64,000 nt of DNA from Candidatus Hydrogenedentota bacterium (lineage in GTDB: Bacteria > Hydrogenedentota > Hydrogenedentia > Hydrogenedentales > SLHB01): the NCBI GenBank assembly GCA_013359265.1, contig JABWCD010000004.1, positions 186,001 to 250,000 of the forward strand, written 5' to 3'. Below are positions 44,751 through 54,221 of this stretch, piece after piece. Position 1 is the first letter of the stretch, and each line of letters starts with the position of its first letter. The translations under genes were made by a program, and so were the position numbers. The notes beneath the pieces were generated by a model. The model was not told where the DNA came from, did no database searches, and saw only the letters and a list, made by a program, of their open reading frames with translations.

Positions 44751-47033
44751 CTATTGAAGCACCCACGTATCACGTTCTTTCAGCGAACGAATCGTCGACG
44801 GCAGCAACACAGCCACGCTGACCAGCAATGCGGCCAACGCGATCGCGGATGCGATCATGCCAATCTTCACGAGCGGTGGGTCGTATACGAACACGACTTC
44901 TTTCGCTCCTTCGGGAATCTCCACGCCGCGGTAGAGCGCATCCACCGCAAGAACGCCCGCGGGCGCGCCATCGATAGTTGCTTTCCATCCCGGGAAGAAT
45001 GCATCCGCCAAGACGAGTATCCCTTTTGAGACGCCATCCAACGTGATCGTCACCTTCGTATTCGAGTCCGTTGGTTGTACGGCGACTGTTCCCGGGGATT
45101 TGTCCGCGGGAAGCGGGGCAGGGGGTACGCCCTGCTCGATAACGATGGGCGAAGTGGAACTCACTTCCGCGGGAGAGTATCGTTCGACGTTGCGCGCTTC
45201 GTACGCCATCCACGCGCGGCCTTTCGCCTGTGTGTCGAAGAATAGCACTGCCCCCGTTGGAAGCACCTGTTCAATACGCAGCATTTCGCGAAGCGGCGCG
45301 AACTTCCCCTGGATGTCTTCCTGCTTCAGTAGCAGCAGTTGCGAACCCGAACGCCGGAAGAGAAGCGGGTCGTCCTCCGTGCGGGCCCTGTAATCGCGTT
45401 GATGCTTGATGACCACTCCGGCGCTTCCGAAAAGCTGAGGGACGGAACTGCCCGCAAGGGGCCAGTCGGCGAGCGCGGTGCTGCCGGTAACGCGCCCGCC
45501 GGTTTTCTTCAAGAGCGCGATGAATTGGGTCTCGGGATAGAGCAGTTCGCGCGGCGTCGATGGCAGGTGTGCGGCAAAGGTAATAAGCAGGTCCGCTGCC
45601 AATAGCGTGGCGAGAGAATAGCCCATGCCGCGAATGGACGGGTTCACGACATTGTACGCGAGGACCGCGACCGTGACGATAATAAACACGAGCGCAAACG
45701 CCGCCGACCACCACGGACCGGGCACGAGTCCAGCCTGACCGCCCGGCCAAAGTACGGCTACTGCCGCGGCGATCAAGCTTGCCGGGCCAATGAACAGGAA
45801 CCGCTTGAGTGTTGTCTTGATTTCGTGCGGTCCGAGCCGGAGCCATTCATCCGCAGTGAAGGACGCGAGAAGTCCCAGAACAAACGCGTTAGGAACCAGC
45901 AGGTGCTCCGGATTCACCGATCCACAAAATGGGATCGAATCGCGCAGTGACATCCACACATGCGCAAGCACGCTGAGCCCGACAATGGGCAGCAGTGATG
46001 CTTCGTAGCGGCGGCGCGTGCGCTCTTCTGCGAAGGGACGTAGCGAAAACCACACGGGAAGCAGAAGCGCCAGGACAAGACCCGAGTGACTCGTGATGGT
46101 GGCCCCCTCCGACAGTCCGTTGGAACCTGTGTTCAAGAAGGGCAGTATCCACGACGCAAATTCGAACCGGTGCGGCGCATAGCGAATCGCGGGAAGGCCG
46201 GACTCGACGGCATAGCGATTGAATTCCATGTACGGCAGCAATTGCACACTCGCTATGCCGTGCGCAAGTGCAATGGCCGCGCCCAACGACAGCAGTGAGA
46301 CGCCTGTCCCGGTAATACCGCGCCATTCTCTAAGGGTGCGCAGCGCGAAATAGAGAATGGCGAGAATAAGCACTACCGCGAGCGCTTCGGGTTCGCCGCC
46401 GAGCAGCATCAGTCCGATTACCGCAGCGCCGCCCGGCCACGCACGGTATTGGCCCAACGCAAGGCGCTCCGCAAAGACAATGAGTAGCGGAAGCCACGGC
46501 AGCACGTCCGATATCGGGAGAACCGACCACAGTAACAGCGGCCCGCTTAGTTGAAACGCCACGACCGGGATCATCGAAAGCGCTGGGGGCATTCCAAAAC
46601 GTCGCGCTGCAAAGAACGCGCAGCAACCCGCGACCCAAAGCTTCAGGAAAACACTGACAAACAGCGCGGTCGGCGCGTCGCCCACGTAAAACGGAACCGA
46701 GAACGGCGACAAGCATCGTGTCCGCCAAATCGCGAGAAATGGCTGGCCCGCATAGTCGAGCGGGTTCCATAGAATGTCGCCGACGTGTTCGGTACTTGCG
46801 AGAAAAACGAACCAGGGATAGTAGCGTTGCGCCTGTTCATTGGCCGTAGGATTCGCATCCGCGGCTGCGCCCGCCGGGCGGGCCTCTTCCCAAGGTGCAT
46901 ACGCGAGTGCGCTTTCCGCGTTGACCGGCACATCGCCGCGAATAACACAGGGAAGTAGAAGGCACAGGGGAACGACGGTCGCAATGAGGAGACAGATGCC
47001 GTTCTCGATGGCAGGCCGATACCGCAATCGCAA
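44751..47033 (-). CDS. YfhO-family polytopic membrane protein
   Basis: A 760-residue inner-membrane protein with about a dozen hydrophobic helices and a large C-terminal periplasmic domain. The N-terminal half has the layout of GT-C-type glycosyltransferase-like proteins: an early acidic loop after the first helix, then WNPLDYAGQPFLA. The end of the soluble domain has the YfhO signature VLADAFFPGWKATIDG followed by a final membrane helix. Bacillus YfhO is linked to glycosylation of lipoteichoic acid; here the acceptor is unknown. It is the last gene of a minus-strand run, 52 bases after lpdA. Confidence 0.8.
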   Translation of the reverse strand: MRLRYRPAIENGICLLIATVVPLCLLLPCVIRGDVPVNAESALAYAPWEEARPAGAAADANPTANEQAQRYYPWFVFLASTEHVGDILWNPLDYAGQPFLAIWRTRCLSPFSVPFYVGDAPTALFVSVFLKLWVAGCCAFFAARRFGMPPALSMIPVVAFQLSGPLLLWSVLPISDVLPWLPLLIVFAERLALGQYRAWPGGAAVIGLMLLGGEPEALAVVLILAILYFALRTLREWRGITGTGVSLLSLGAAIALAHGIASVQLLPYMEFNRYAVESGLPAIRYAPHRFEFASWILPFLNTGSNGLSEGATITSHSGLVLALLLPVWFSLRPFAEERTRRRYEASLLPIVGLSVLAHVWMSLRDSIPFCGSVNPEHLLVPNAFVLGLLASFTADEWLRLGPHEIKTTLKRFLFIGPASLIAAAVAVLWPGGQAGLVPGPWWSAAFALVFIIVTVAVLAYNVVNPSIRGMGYSLATLLAADLLITFAAHLPSTPRELLYPETQFIALLKKTGGRVTGSTALADWPLAGSSVPQLFGSAGVVIKHQRDYRARTEDDPLLFRRSGSQLLLLKQEDIQGKFAPLREMLRIEQVLPTGAVLFFDTQAKGRAWMAYEARNVERYSPAEVSSTSPIVIEQGVPPAPLPADKSPGTVAVQPTDSNTKVTITLDGVSKGILVLADAFFPGWKATIDGAPAGVLAVDALYRGVEIPEGAKEVVFVYDPPLVKIGMIASAIALAALLVSVAVLLPSTIRSLKERDTWVLQ

Positions 47034-47085
47034 CGTGCTTACCTCATCCGTTCACTCGCGCGCCGCGGGGACGTACGCGACGGCA

Positions 47086-48483
47086 TCAAACCTTCGCTTT
47101 GCGCGCGGGCGTATGAATACCGACGCCGTAGTAGTCTTCGGCCGCTTCCATGACCGTCTCCGCGAGCGTCGGGTGCGTGTGGATGGTGTGCGCCAAATCC
47201 TCGACGGTCGCTTCGAGCTTCATCGCGAGCGCCGCCGACGCGATCAGCTCGCCTGCCTCCGCGCCGATAATATGAACGCCGAGAATTTCATCCGTGTCCG
47301 CATCCCCAACGATTTTCGCCATGCCGTCGGTTTCGCCCATCGCATGCGCGCGACCACTCGCCATGAAGCTGAAGCGGCCAACCTTCACGTCGTATCCCGC
47401 CTCGCGCGCCTTGGCTTCGGTCAGTCCCACGCTGGCTACTTCCGGGGAAGTGAACGTGCACGCTGGAACGACACGGTAGTCCATGACTTCGTCGCCCCCC
47501 GTCGCGTTCGTCGCCGCTACGATACCCTCCGTGCTGGCGCCGTGGGCGAGCATGGTCTTGCCAGTCACATCGCCGATCGCGTAAATGCCCGCGACATTCG
47601 TTTCCATACGCTCGTTGACGAGAATCGAGCCGCGGTTCCCAAGCGCCACGCCAAGCCCCGGGGTTTCGGAAACGACGTCGGAATGAAATTTTCTCCCGAT
47701 TCCCACGAGCACCAAATCGACCTCCACCGCACCCGCATGCTTGCCTTGCAGCGTGGCGCGGACGGCCTTCTTGTCACGGTCGAGTTTCTTCACCGTCGTC
47801 TCAGTACGCACGTCGATACCGCGTTTCTTGAAGATGTTGGCCAGCAATTTCGTATTCTCGGCATCGTCCAACGGCAAGAGATTCGGCATCATTTCGACGA
47901 GCACCACTTCCGAACCGAACGCATTCCATATCGAGGCAAACTCAGCGCCTATTGGGCCGCCGCCAATCACGAGCACACGCTTGGGCGTGGCATCGAGTTC
48001 GAGCGCTTCCGTACTGGTAATAACGCGCTCGCCATCCGTCTCGAGGCCGGGCAACTGCGCGGACGAACTGCCCGTGGCGATTATGATCGCGCCTGCGCGA
48101 ATCTCTTCCTTGCCGACGTGAATGAGTCCCGGCGCGGCAACGCGCGCTGTGCCGTTGACAACTTCAATCCCGTGGCCCTTGAATAAGTTGCGAATGCCCG
48201 CCTTGTTCTTCCTGATAACGTCGTCCTTGCGCGCGCGCAGGGCCGCGAAATCTACGCCGCCTGCCTTCGCCTTCAGGCCGAACGCTTCGGCGTGCTGCAA
48301 TTTATGGTATAAATTCGCGCTGGTGATGAGGGTCTTCGTTGGAATGCAACCCCAGTTCAGGCACACACCGCCCAACTCGTCCTTCTCGATCACGACGACG
48401 CGCGCACCGCGCTGGGCCGCGCGTATCGCCGCGACGTACCCGCCCGGGCCGCTGCCAATCACTACTACGTCACATGCGTCCAT
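47086..48483 (-). CDS. lpdA: Dihydrolipoyl dehydrogenase (E3)
   Basis: FAD flavoprotein of 465 residues that reoxidises the lipoyl group of 2-oxoacid dehydrogenase complexes with NAD. Motifs: FAD loop VVIGSGPGGYVAAIRAAQ at the N-terminus, redox-active C41/C46 in GGVCLNWGCIPTK, the NAD loop VLVIGGGPIGAEFA, and the C-terminal His-Glu dyad in HTHPTLAE. Length and domain order are standard. It lies in the same direction as the E2 gene with a 34-codon ORF between them. Confidence 0.95.
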   Translation of the reverse strand: MDACDVVVIGSGPGGYVAAIRAAQRGARVVVIEKDELGGVCLNWGCIPTKTLITSANLYHKLQHAEAFGLKAKAGGVDFAALRARKDDVIRKNKAGIRNLFKGHGIEVVNGTARVAAPGLIHVGKEEIRAGAIIIATGSSSAQLPGLETDGERVITSTEALELDATPKRVLVIGGGPIGAEFASIWNAFGSEVVLVEMMPNLLPLDDAENTKLLANIFKKRGIDVRTETTVKKLDRDKKAVRATLQGKHAGAVEVDLVLVGIGRKFHSDVVSETPGLGVALGNRGSILVNERMETNVAGIYAIGDVTGKTMLAHGASTEGIVAATNATGGDEVMDYRVVPACTFTSPEVASVGLTEAKAREAGYDVKVGRFSFMASGRAHAMGETDGMAKIVGDADTDEILGVHIIGAEAGELIASAALAMKLEATVEDLAHTIHTHPTLAETVMEAAEDYYGVGIHTPARKAKV

Positions 48484-48525
48484 GCAATTCTCCGGTCAAT
48501 CGGCCGTTGATTCTTCGTTAGTCAG

Positions 48526-48630
48526 CTAAAGTGTGACGAGGTTGAAGGTACGCAACAGCCAATCCAAGATGTAAAGCAACATGAAATACAGAGGATTATC
48601 CAGAATCCAGAATTCAGTCTTCTCGAACAT
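48526..48630 (-). CDS. Candidate small membrane protein (34 residues) between E2 and E3 genes
   Basis: ATG 48630, 28 bases after the E2 stop codon, opens a 34-codon frame on the minus strand beginning MFEKTEFWILDNPLYFMLLY and ending DWLLRTFNLVTL. The product is amphipathic and aromatic with a likely single membrane helix. A weak GAAGAA lies upstream. The position inside the E2-E3 gap and the lack of any other function for the 174 bases support it, but no homologue is recognised. Confidence 0.45.
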   Translation of the reverse strand: MFEKTEFWILDNPLYFMLLYILDWLLRTFNLVTL

Positions 48631-48657
48631 GTGAAATTTCTTCGAGATCGGGCGGCT

Positions 48658-49953
48658 CTAAAGCCGCGCTTCCTCGAGCAAGCTCTTCAAATGTCCCATG
48701 AACTGCGCGGCGAGGGCTCCATCGATGACGCGATGATCCGAAGAGAGGGTCATCTTCATGATTGGGCGGATATGTATTCCACCATCGATCGCCACTGGAC
48801 GATCCTTGATCTGGCCGACGGCAAGGATGGCGCTGTCAGGCTGATTGATGATCGCCGTGAAATGGTCTACGCCGAAACCTCCAAGGTTTGAGATCGTAAA
48901 CGTGTTTCCTGCGTAGTCGTCCGGCAACAGCTTTCCCGTGCGCGCTTTATCCGTAAGCGCCTTGCACTCGGCCGATATGTCCTGCAAAGACTTCGCTTGC
49001 GCGCCGCGCACGACGGGCACGATAAGCCCGGTCGGCATAGCTACCGCAAACCCAAGGTTGACGTCCCCCATCTCCTCGATGGCGTCGCCCTGCCAACGCG
49101 CGTTCACCGCGGGGAACTGGACGAGCGCCAGTGCGGTCGCGCGCATGACGATGTCGTTGAACGACGGTTTCCACGGCAGCCCCTTGCGCAACGCCACCGC
49201 GTTCGCCATATCGACCTCGACCGTAACGTAATAATGCGGCGCGCCGAATTTGCTGTCCGCCATGCGTTGCGCAATGATGCGCCGCATTGGCGTCAGCGGT
49301 AGGCGGCGCGTTTCGCCCGCAGGGATCGCCGGAACGGCGGGGCGCGCCCCCGACACGTCCGCCTTCGTGACCCTTCCGCGCGGCCCCGAACCCGCGACGC
49401 GCGCGATGTCCACGCCCGAGGCCGCGGCCTGGCGCTTCGCCGTCGGCGTAGCGTTTACCGATGCGGCATAGGCCTTCACGTCCGCCTCCATCACGCGCCC
49501 GCCAACCCCGGTGCCGGGCACCACGTTCGGATTGACGTGCAGCGCCTCGGCGGCACGGCGCGCACGCGGCGAAACTGCCCGGCCACTCGCATCGGGCGGT
49601 TGCGTGGCCGTTGCGGCTGCCGGCTTGGGAGCTTCTGCAGGTTTCGCTACCTCGCCCACCAACGCGGGAGGCGCCCCCGCCATATTTCCATATTTCGCCA
49701 AGTCTGGCAGCGGTTCGTCGGCTTCCCCAACCAGCGCGATAACGGTCATTACCGGGACAGTCACGTCGCTAGGGAGCAAAATCTTACGCAGCGTACCGCT
49801 GGCGGGGGATTCGCATTCGATCTCGGCCTTGTCCGTTTGGACCGCCAATAACGGCTCACCCTTGGCTACGACGTCGCCTTCGTTCTTGAACCACCGGACA
49901 ATGGAGGCCTCTTCAACAGACTGACCCAACTGGGGCAACTTAACTTCGTGCAT
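48658..49953 (-). CDS. pdhC: 2-Oxoacid dehydrogenase E2 (dihydrolipoamide acyltransferase)
   Basis: A 431-residue acyltransferase core of a 2-oxoacid dehydrogenase complex. Residues 1-75 are a lipoyl domain with Lys42 in VQTDKAEIE. An Ala/Pro linker leads to two E3/E1-binding (peripheral subunit) motifs: VSPRARRAAEALHVNPNVVP and a second around TPTAKRQAAASGVDIARVAG, and then the catalytic domain with His407 in LSSDHRVIDGALAAQFM. Two such binding motifs in tandem are unusual. The E1 subunits are not in the window, so the substrate (pyruvate or branched-chain oxoacids) is unsettled. It follows mtlD by 15 bases. Confidence 0.9.
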   Translation of the reverse strand: MHEVKLPQLGQSVEEASIVRWFKNEGDVVAKGEPLLAVQTDKAEIECESPASGTLRKILLPSDVTVPVMTVIALVGEADEPLPDLAKYGNMAGAPPALVGEVAKPAEAPKPAAATATQPPDASGRAVSPRARRAAEALHVNPNVVPGTGVGGRVMEADVKAYAASVNATPTAKRQAAASGVDIARVAGSGPRGRVTKADVSGARPAVPAIPAGETRRLPLTPMRRIIAQRMADSKFGAPHYYVTVEVDMANAVALRKGLPWKPSFNDIVMRATALALVQFPAVNARWQGDAIEEMGDVNLGFAVAMPTGLIVPVVRGAQAKSLQDISAECKALTDKARTGKLLPDDYAGNTFTISNLGGFGVDHFTAIINQPDSAILAVGQIKDRPVAIDGGIHIRPIMKMTLSSDHRVIDGALAAQFMGHLKSLLEEARL

Positions 49954-49968
49954 TCGTTCTATCCTTAC

Positions 49969-51150
49969 TCAGGCGCGAATCCAGCCTTCTGCATCCAGCC
50001 TGCGAATCCCACTGGCGACGAGGCATCCGAGAATGGAATCCGGATCTAACGTGCATACCTCTCGCAAGACCCCGCTAAGTCCCTCTCGTGCAAGGCGTTC
50101 CTGAATGGATTGCGCGGCCGGATCGGACGGATGATCGTACCGAATCGCGGCGGCGGCTGCAAACGCGAGATTGAGCGGCGAGACTCCCTGCTCCAGACAC
50201 ATGGTTGCCGCCCCGATTAGCCGGTCCCGTGGCCCCAACTTTCGAATCGGGTCGCGTGCGACGCGCTCGACTTGGTCGCCGAGAAGGCGATTTCCAAAGC
50301 GGCGAAGCAGGTCGTCCGTATGCTTTCGGAGGGCTTGGACATCCATCCCGTGCTTCCGTGCCAGCCCTTCGCAGGATTCAGCCAGTGCAGTTTCGATCTC
50401 AGTTCTGACCGCCGGGTCGCCGACCGCTTGCCAGATGTACTCGTAACCTTTGAGGTAGCCGAGGTAGGCAGCGACGGCGTGCCCTGCGTTGTGGACGAAT
50501 AGCTTGCGCTCGACGTAACCCGCGAAATTATCGCGCGGCTGAAGGTTCTTCAATTCGGGGATTGGGCCCTTGAAGCCATCTTTATCCACCGGCAAATGGC
50601 AGTACTCCTCGACACACACCAACAGCGGGTCCTCCTGCCGCTGCGTCTCCGTCATGACGGGCACCATGCGGCCGATGCTCGCCTCGACGAACCCGACCTT
50701 CTCGTCCAGCACGGCGTGGAAGGTGGGGGAGAGGTGACCCCGCACCTGCTCGCGCAAATACGGTCCCGCATCCAGAAGGTTCTCGCAGACGATTACGTTC
50801 AGCGGGGTGGCATTGAAGTCGGCGAAACGCTGTTCGATGCCCGCCGCAATGAGGTGCGCTATCTTCGGCAAAACGGGTACACCCACCGCCGTCGCCGCGA
50901 TTTCGGCCCCGGCAAGGGCCTTGGCCACGGCATCCGTCTTCGTTGCGTGAACCGCGCGCACGTTTTCGATGCACATCGTGTAACTCACGTCATCGAGAAT
51001 GCGCAGCGGGTAGCTATGGCGGTCGTTCAGGCCGGCCACCAACGCGTCGGCAACATCGACGAAGGTCGTTTCGTAACCCGACTCGTAGAAGAGCTGGCCC
51101 AGGAAACCTCGGCCGATGTTACCCGCGCCGAACTGGACAGCCTTTCTCAT
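49969..51150 (-). CDS. mtlD: Mannitol-1-phosphate 5-dehydrogenase
   Basis: NAD-dependent interconversion of mannitol-1-phosphate and fructose-6-phosphate; 393 residues. ATG 51150 overlaps the methyltransferase stop (ATGA), with GGAG 5 bases upstream. The N-terminal NAD loop is KAVQFGAGNIGRGFLGQLF. The catalytic Lys block of the polyol-dehydrogenase family is ERKLFVHNAGHAVAAYLGYL, and the N-terminal half contains NVIVCENLLDA. No mannitol PTS or other polyol transporter is nearby, so it may make mannitol as an osmolyte or take part in a fermentative cycle. Closely coupled with the methyltransferase and inositol-phosphatase-family genes upstream. Confidence 0.9.
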   Translation of the reverse strand: MRKAVQFGAGNIGRGFLGQLFYESGYETTFVDVADALVAGLNDRHSYPLRILDDVSYTMCIENVRAVHATKTDAVAKALAGAEIAATAVGVPVLPKIAHLIAAGIEQRFADFNATPLNVIVCENLLDAGPYLREQVRGHLSPTFHAVLDEKVGFVEASIGRMVPVMTETQRQEDPLLVCVEEYCHLPVDKDGFKGPIPELKNLQPRDNFAGYVERKLFVHNAGHAVAAYLGYLKGYEYIWQAVGDPAVRTEIETALAESCEGLARKHGMDVQALRKHTDDLLRRFGNRLLGDQVERVARDPIRKLGPRDRLIGAATMCLEQGVSPLNLAFAAAAAIRYDHPSDPAAQSIQERLAREGLSGVLREVCTLDPDSILGCLVASGIRRLDAEGWIRA

Positions 51151-51740
51151 GCACACTCCTCGATGCGGCGGCCCTTTTCAAGCACGATTCCGAAGTGGTA
51201 TGGCGGTATAAGGATGGTTTCGCCCTCCAGGCGGTCGAAACCGGCCTGTGCTGCCCAATTCGCGCAATCGTCAGGCGTGGGTCGGATGTCCAACGATGGC
51301 CCGCGCGGGGTAGGGATATCGGACCTCCAGTGGATAATGCCCAGCTTCCCTTTCGCGGCCAGCACGCGATGCGCCTCGCGCAGCAGTCTGCTCGGTTCTT
51401 CACAGTGAAGGATATTGAATAGCATTGCGTAGTCCACGCACCCGTCGGGCAGTCCCGTTCCTTCTTCGACGAAGTCTCGCCGCAGCACGCGCACGTTTGT
51501 GACGCCAAACCGCACCGCGCGCTGCTCAGTTGCCTGAATCATCTCGGGTTCGATGTCGAGCGCGAAGACAGTACCCGATACGACATTCGCCGCGGGAATC
51601 GTGAACGTACCATACCCGCAGCCAAACTCCACGACGTTAACGCATCGCGAGTCTAACGCCAGCGCGGCAAGTATCGACTCGGGATCGAAGAAGGAGTCCC
51701 ACATCGCCTCTTCGGGCATACCGCTTTCACGTGTCTTCAT
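51147..51740 (-). CDS. SAM-dependent methyltransferase
   Basis: A 197-residue class I methyltransferase. ATG 51740 is chosen because GAGGTG lies 7 bases upstream; the TTG five codons earlier overlaps the preceding gene. The SAM-binding segments are VVEFGCGYGTFTIP (motif I), FALDIEPEMIQATEQRA (motif II) and the VDYAMLFNILHCEEPSRLL strand with REAHRVLAAKGKLGIIHW (post-II). This pattern is of the Methyltransf_11/25 type, with no specificity clue. It starts 11 bases after the preceding gene and overlaps mtlD, so it belongs to the operon. Confidence 0.82.
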   Translation of the reverse strand: MKTRESGMPEEAMWDSFFDPESILAALALDSRCVNVVEFGCGYGTFTIPAANVVSGTVFALDIEPEMIQATEQRAVRFGVTNVRVLRRDFVEEGTGLPDGCVDYAMLFNILHCEEPSRLLREAHRVLAAKGKLGIIHWRSDIPTPRGPSLDIRPTPDDCANWAAQAGFDRLEGETILIPPYHFGIVLEKGRRIEECA

Positions 51741-51751
51741 CGCAGCGCACC

Positions 51752-52537
51752 TCAAACAATTATCGAGCGCAGCGAGTCGTGCAGCAATCCGTTACTCGCC
51801 AGCACGCCGCGCCCGCCGTCGAAAAGGTGTATGGGGCCGCCATTCAGCCGGGTCACCCTTCCGCCTGCCTCCTCGACGATGATCATCGCGGCCGCGTAGT
51901 CAAATGGGTTCAACGCGACGTGGACGTACGCGTCCATGTCCGCGGTGGCGATCGAGCATAGCCCGATGACGGCTGCACAATGGCATCGGACCTGTCCAAT
52001 TTCGACCATGAGCCTCGAGAACCGATGTAGAATCTCTTCCCGGTCCCAGGGTCCCGAGAAATCGACCTCCGCCCGTGCACTTGCCAATCCGCCCACGTCG
52101 GACACCACGATCCGCTCACCGTTGCGGAATGCGCCACCTCCCTTTTCCGCCAGGTAAAGCTCACCCCGGCCCGGCACGGCCACGCCGCCAACCACGGGGC
52201 GTCCCTGCTCGGCAAAGCCCAGTGAAATGCCAAATGCGGGAAAGAGTCCGCGGACGAAATTCTGTGTACCGTCTATGGGATCGATGAGCCACGTACGGCC
52301 GTCCGGGTCGGCTGGCACTTCGTTCATGCCCGCTTCCTCGCCGTAGATCGCGTCGTGTGGAAACTCTTCCTGAATCCGCCCGACGATTTCCTCTTGGACG
52401 GCCAAATCGACCTCGGTCAGGAGGTCGTTGGCTTCCCGTTTTGTCGAAATGCGCATTCCGTCCCGCATGGCATACTTCGAGCGGACGAATATCGCCATGT
52501 CGTCCAGGGTAGACTGTATAAATTCACGTTCACGCAT
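51752..52537 (-). CDS. Inositol-monophosphatase-family phosphatase
   Basis: A 261-residue Mg-dependent sugar-phosphate phosphatase. I start at ATG 52537 (MREREFIQS); ATG 52618 would add 27 residues without family similarity. Conserved motifs: GEEAG at 66-70, DPIDGTQNF at 86-94 (metal and phosphate binding) and NPFDYAAAMIIVEEAGG near the C-terminus. The family includes inositol, histidinol and fructose bisphosphate phosphatases. The gene is first in the minus-strand operon with mtlD, divergent from moaA. A role on polyol or sugar phosphates fits the neighbour but is not proven. Confidence 0.85.
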   Translation of the reverse strand: MREREFIQSTLDDMAIFVRSKYAMRDGMRISTKREANDLLTEVDLAVQEEIVGRIQEEFPHDAIYGEEAGMNEVPADPDGRTWLIDPIDGTQNFVRGLFPAFGISLGFAEQGRPVVGGVAVPGRGELYLAEKGGGAFRNGERIVVSDVGGLASARAEVDFSGPWDREEILHRFSRLMVEIGQVRCHCAAVIGLCSIATADMDAYVHVALNPFDYAAAMIIVEEAGGRVTRLNGGPIHLFDGGRGVLASNGLLHDSLRSIIV

Positions 52538-52705
52538 ATGCTGCTCGAAGTATTTGGGAACTCTCGGGTGTCTCGGCGCACTTCTTCCCAATTTCGCCGC
52601 CGGACATAAGTCGGGCATAATACGGTAATTGAGGCCGTTTCTGGAAATCGGGAGCGAACTACTGCCCCGCCAACGGCGCTCGGACTATCTGAAGGACGTT
52701 GCCCA

Positions 52706-53743
52706 GTGGCCGTAATCGAACAAACCAGACCTGTCGTCGATTCGCTGACGCGTCCGCTGCACGACCTGCGGATTTCCGTCACGGACAAGTGCAACCTCCG
52801 CTGTACCTACTGCATGCCGGCCGACCACTACCACGACAGCTACGAATTCCTGACGCGGGCGGAACTGCTCAGTTTCGAAGAAATCGCGCGGGTCGCACGA
52901 CTGTTTGTCCAGGCGGGCGTATCCAAATTGCGGATCACCGGCGGTGAGCCTCTCTTGCGAAAGGATCTGCCGGTTCTGATCGCAATGCTGCGCGAAATCC
53001 CCGGCGTGATGGACTTGGCGCTGACGACAAATGGAATTCTCCTGCCGCAACTGGCGGACGCACTAAAGGTCGCCGGGTTGGACCGTGTGACGGTGAGCCT
53101 CGATTCGCTCGATGACGAGGTTTTCAAGCGGATGAACGGGCGCAATGTTAGCGTTCAAACCGTACTCGACGGAATTCGTGCCGCGGAGGACGCAGGTCTG
53201 GGGCCTATCAAGATCAACACCGTCGTCCAGCGCGGCGTCAACGAGGACGGTGTGCTGGCGCTCGCGCAGCGCTTCCGGGGTACGGGCGCCGTGCTCCGGT
53301 TTATCGAATACATGGACGTAGGCAACTGCAACGGCTGGCGCGAAGATGCGGTCGTGACATCCCGCTCTGTGCGCGACCGGATTGCGGCGCAGTATCCCCT
53401 GCTTCCGCTGGGCGCAAACTACCACGGCGAAGTCGCCGAACGGTATCGTTACGCCGATGGAACAGGCGAGATCGGATTCATCTCGTCCGTGAGCCAGCCG
53501 TTTTGCGGGTCGTGCACACGCGCGCGTTTGTCCGCCGACGGCCAAGTGTTTACGTGCTTATTCGCGTCGCGCGGCACAGATTTGAGAACTGCATTGAGGA
53601 ACGGCGGTTCGGACGAGGACCTGAACGGTATATTGTACGAGGTGTGGAAGCGGCGGCGCGACCGGTACTCAGAGCTTCGCGCGGACGCACAGCATTCGCA
53701 TACGGCGGTACGAAAAGTCGAAATGTACCATATCGGAGGTTAA
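52706..53743 (+). CDS. moaA: GTP 3',8-cyclase MoaA (radical SAM)
   Basis: First enzyme of molybdopterin synthesis. It is 345 residues from GTG 52706. The radical-SAM cluster cysteines are C29, C33 and C36 in TDKCNLRCTYCMP. The C-terminal second 4Fe-4S site has FCGSCTRARLSADG plus the Cys of FTCLFAS. The protein ends in GG, which is required for activity. GGEP and the central TIM-barrel blocks are normal. The gene opens a five-gene moa operon, followed after 10 bases by moaC. Confidence 0.95.
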   Translation: MAVIEQTRPVVDSLTRPLHDLRISVTDKCNLRCTYCMPADHYHDSYEFLTRAELLSFEEIARVARLFVQAGVSKLRITGGEPLLRKDLPVLIAMLREIPGVMDLALTTNGILLPQLADALKVAGLDRVTVSLDSLDDEVFKRMNGRNVSVQTVLDGIRAAEDAGLGPIKINTVVQRGVNEDGVLALAQRFRGTGAVLRFIEYMDVGNCNGWREDAVVTSRSVRDRIAAQYPLLPLGANYHGEVAERYRYADGTGEIGFISSVSQPFCGSCTRARLSADGQVFTCLFASRGTDLRTALRNGGSDEDLNGILYEVWKRRRDRYSELRADAQHSHTAVRKVEMYHIGG

Positions 53744-53753
53744 CGAGAAACCG

Positions 53754-54221
53754 ATGCTCTCGCATGTCGATGAGAATAACCAGCCCAAAATGGTAAACGT
53801 CGCCGAGAAGCCGATAACGCGGCGTACCGCCAAAGCGCGCGCAGTCGTAGCCTTGCCGCCGGCCATCGCCGCGGAGTTTCTCAACGGAGAGTTGGTGACG
53901 AAGAAGGGCCCCGTGCTCCAAACGGCCATCGTGGCGGGCGTCATGGCTGCCAAGCGCACATCGGAACTGATTCCACTCTGCCACCCATTGGGGCTGGATG
54001 ACTGTAAAGTCTCTGTGGAATTTGACGGTCAAAGTTGCCTGGTCGTGACTTGTGAAGCAGTCGTCCACGCCCGGACCGGCGTCGAGATGGAAGCCCTGAC
54101 GGGGGCGTCCATAGCCGCCCTCACGGTCTACGACATGTGCAAGGCCCTATCTCACGACATCACAATTCAGGAGGTTGCATTGATATCAAAAACCGGCGGG
54201 AAAAGCGACTATGGGTTGTAG
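53754..54221 (+). CDS. moaC: Cyclic pyranopterin monophosphate synthase MoaC
   Basis: Second step of molybdopterin synthesis, with MoaA. 155 residues, the usual length. Active-site and subunit-interface blocks are TKKGPVLQTAIVAGVMAAKRTSEL, with the substrate-binding LIPLCHPLGL, and EMEALTGASIAALTVYDMCK with ISKTGGKSDYGL at the end. Its stop overlaps the next gene start by 11 bases, so translation is coupled. Confidence 0.95.
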   Translation: MLSHVDENNQPKMVNVAEKPITRRTAKARAVVALPPAIAAEFLNGELVTKKGPVLQTAIVAGVMAAKRTSELIPLCHPLGLDDCKVSVEFDGQSCLVVTCEAVVHARTGVEMEALTGASIAALTVYDMCKALSHDITIQEVALISKTGGKSDYGL

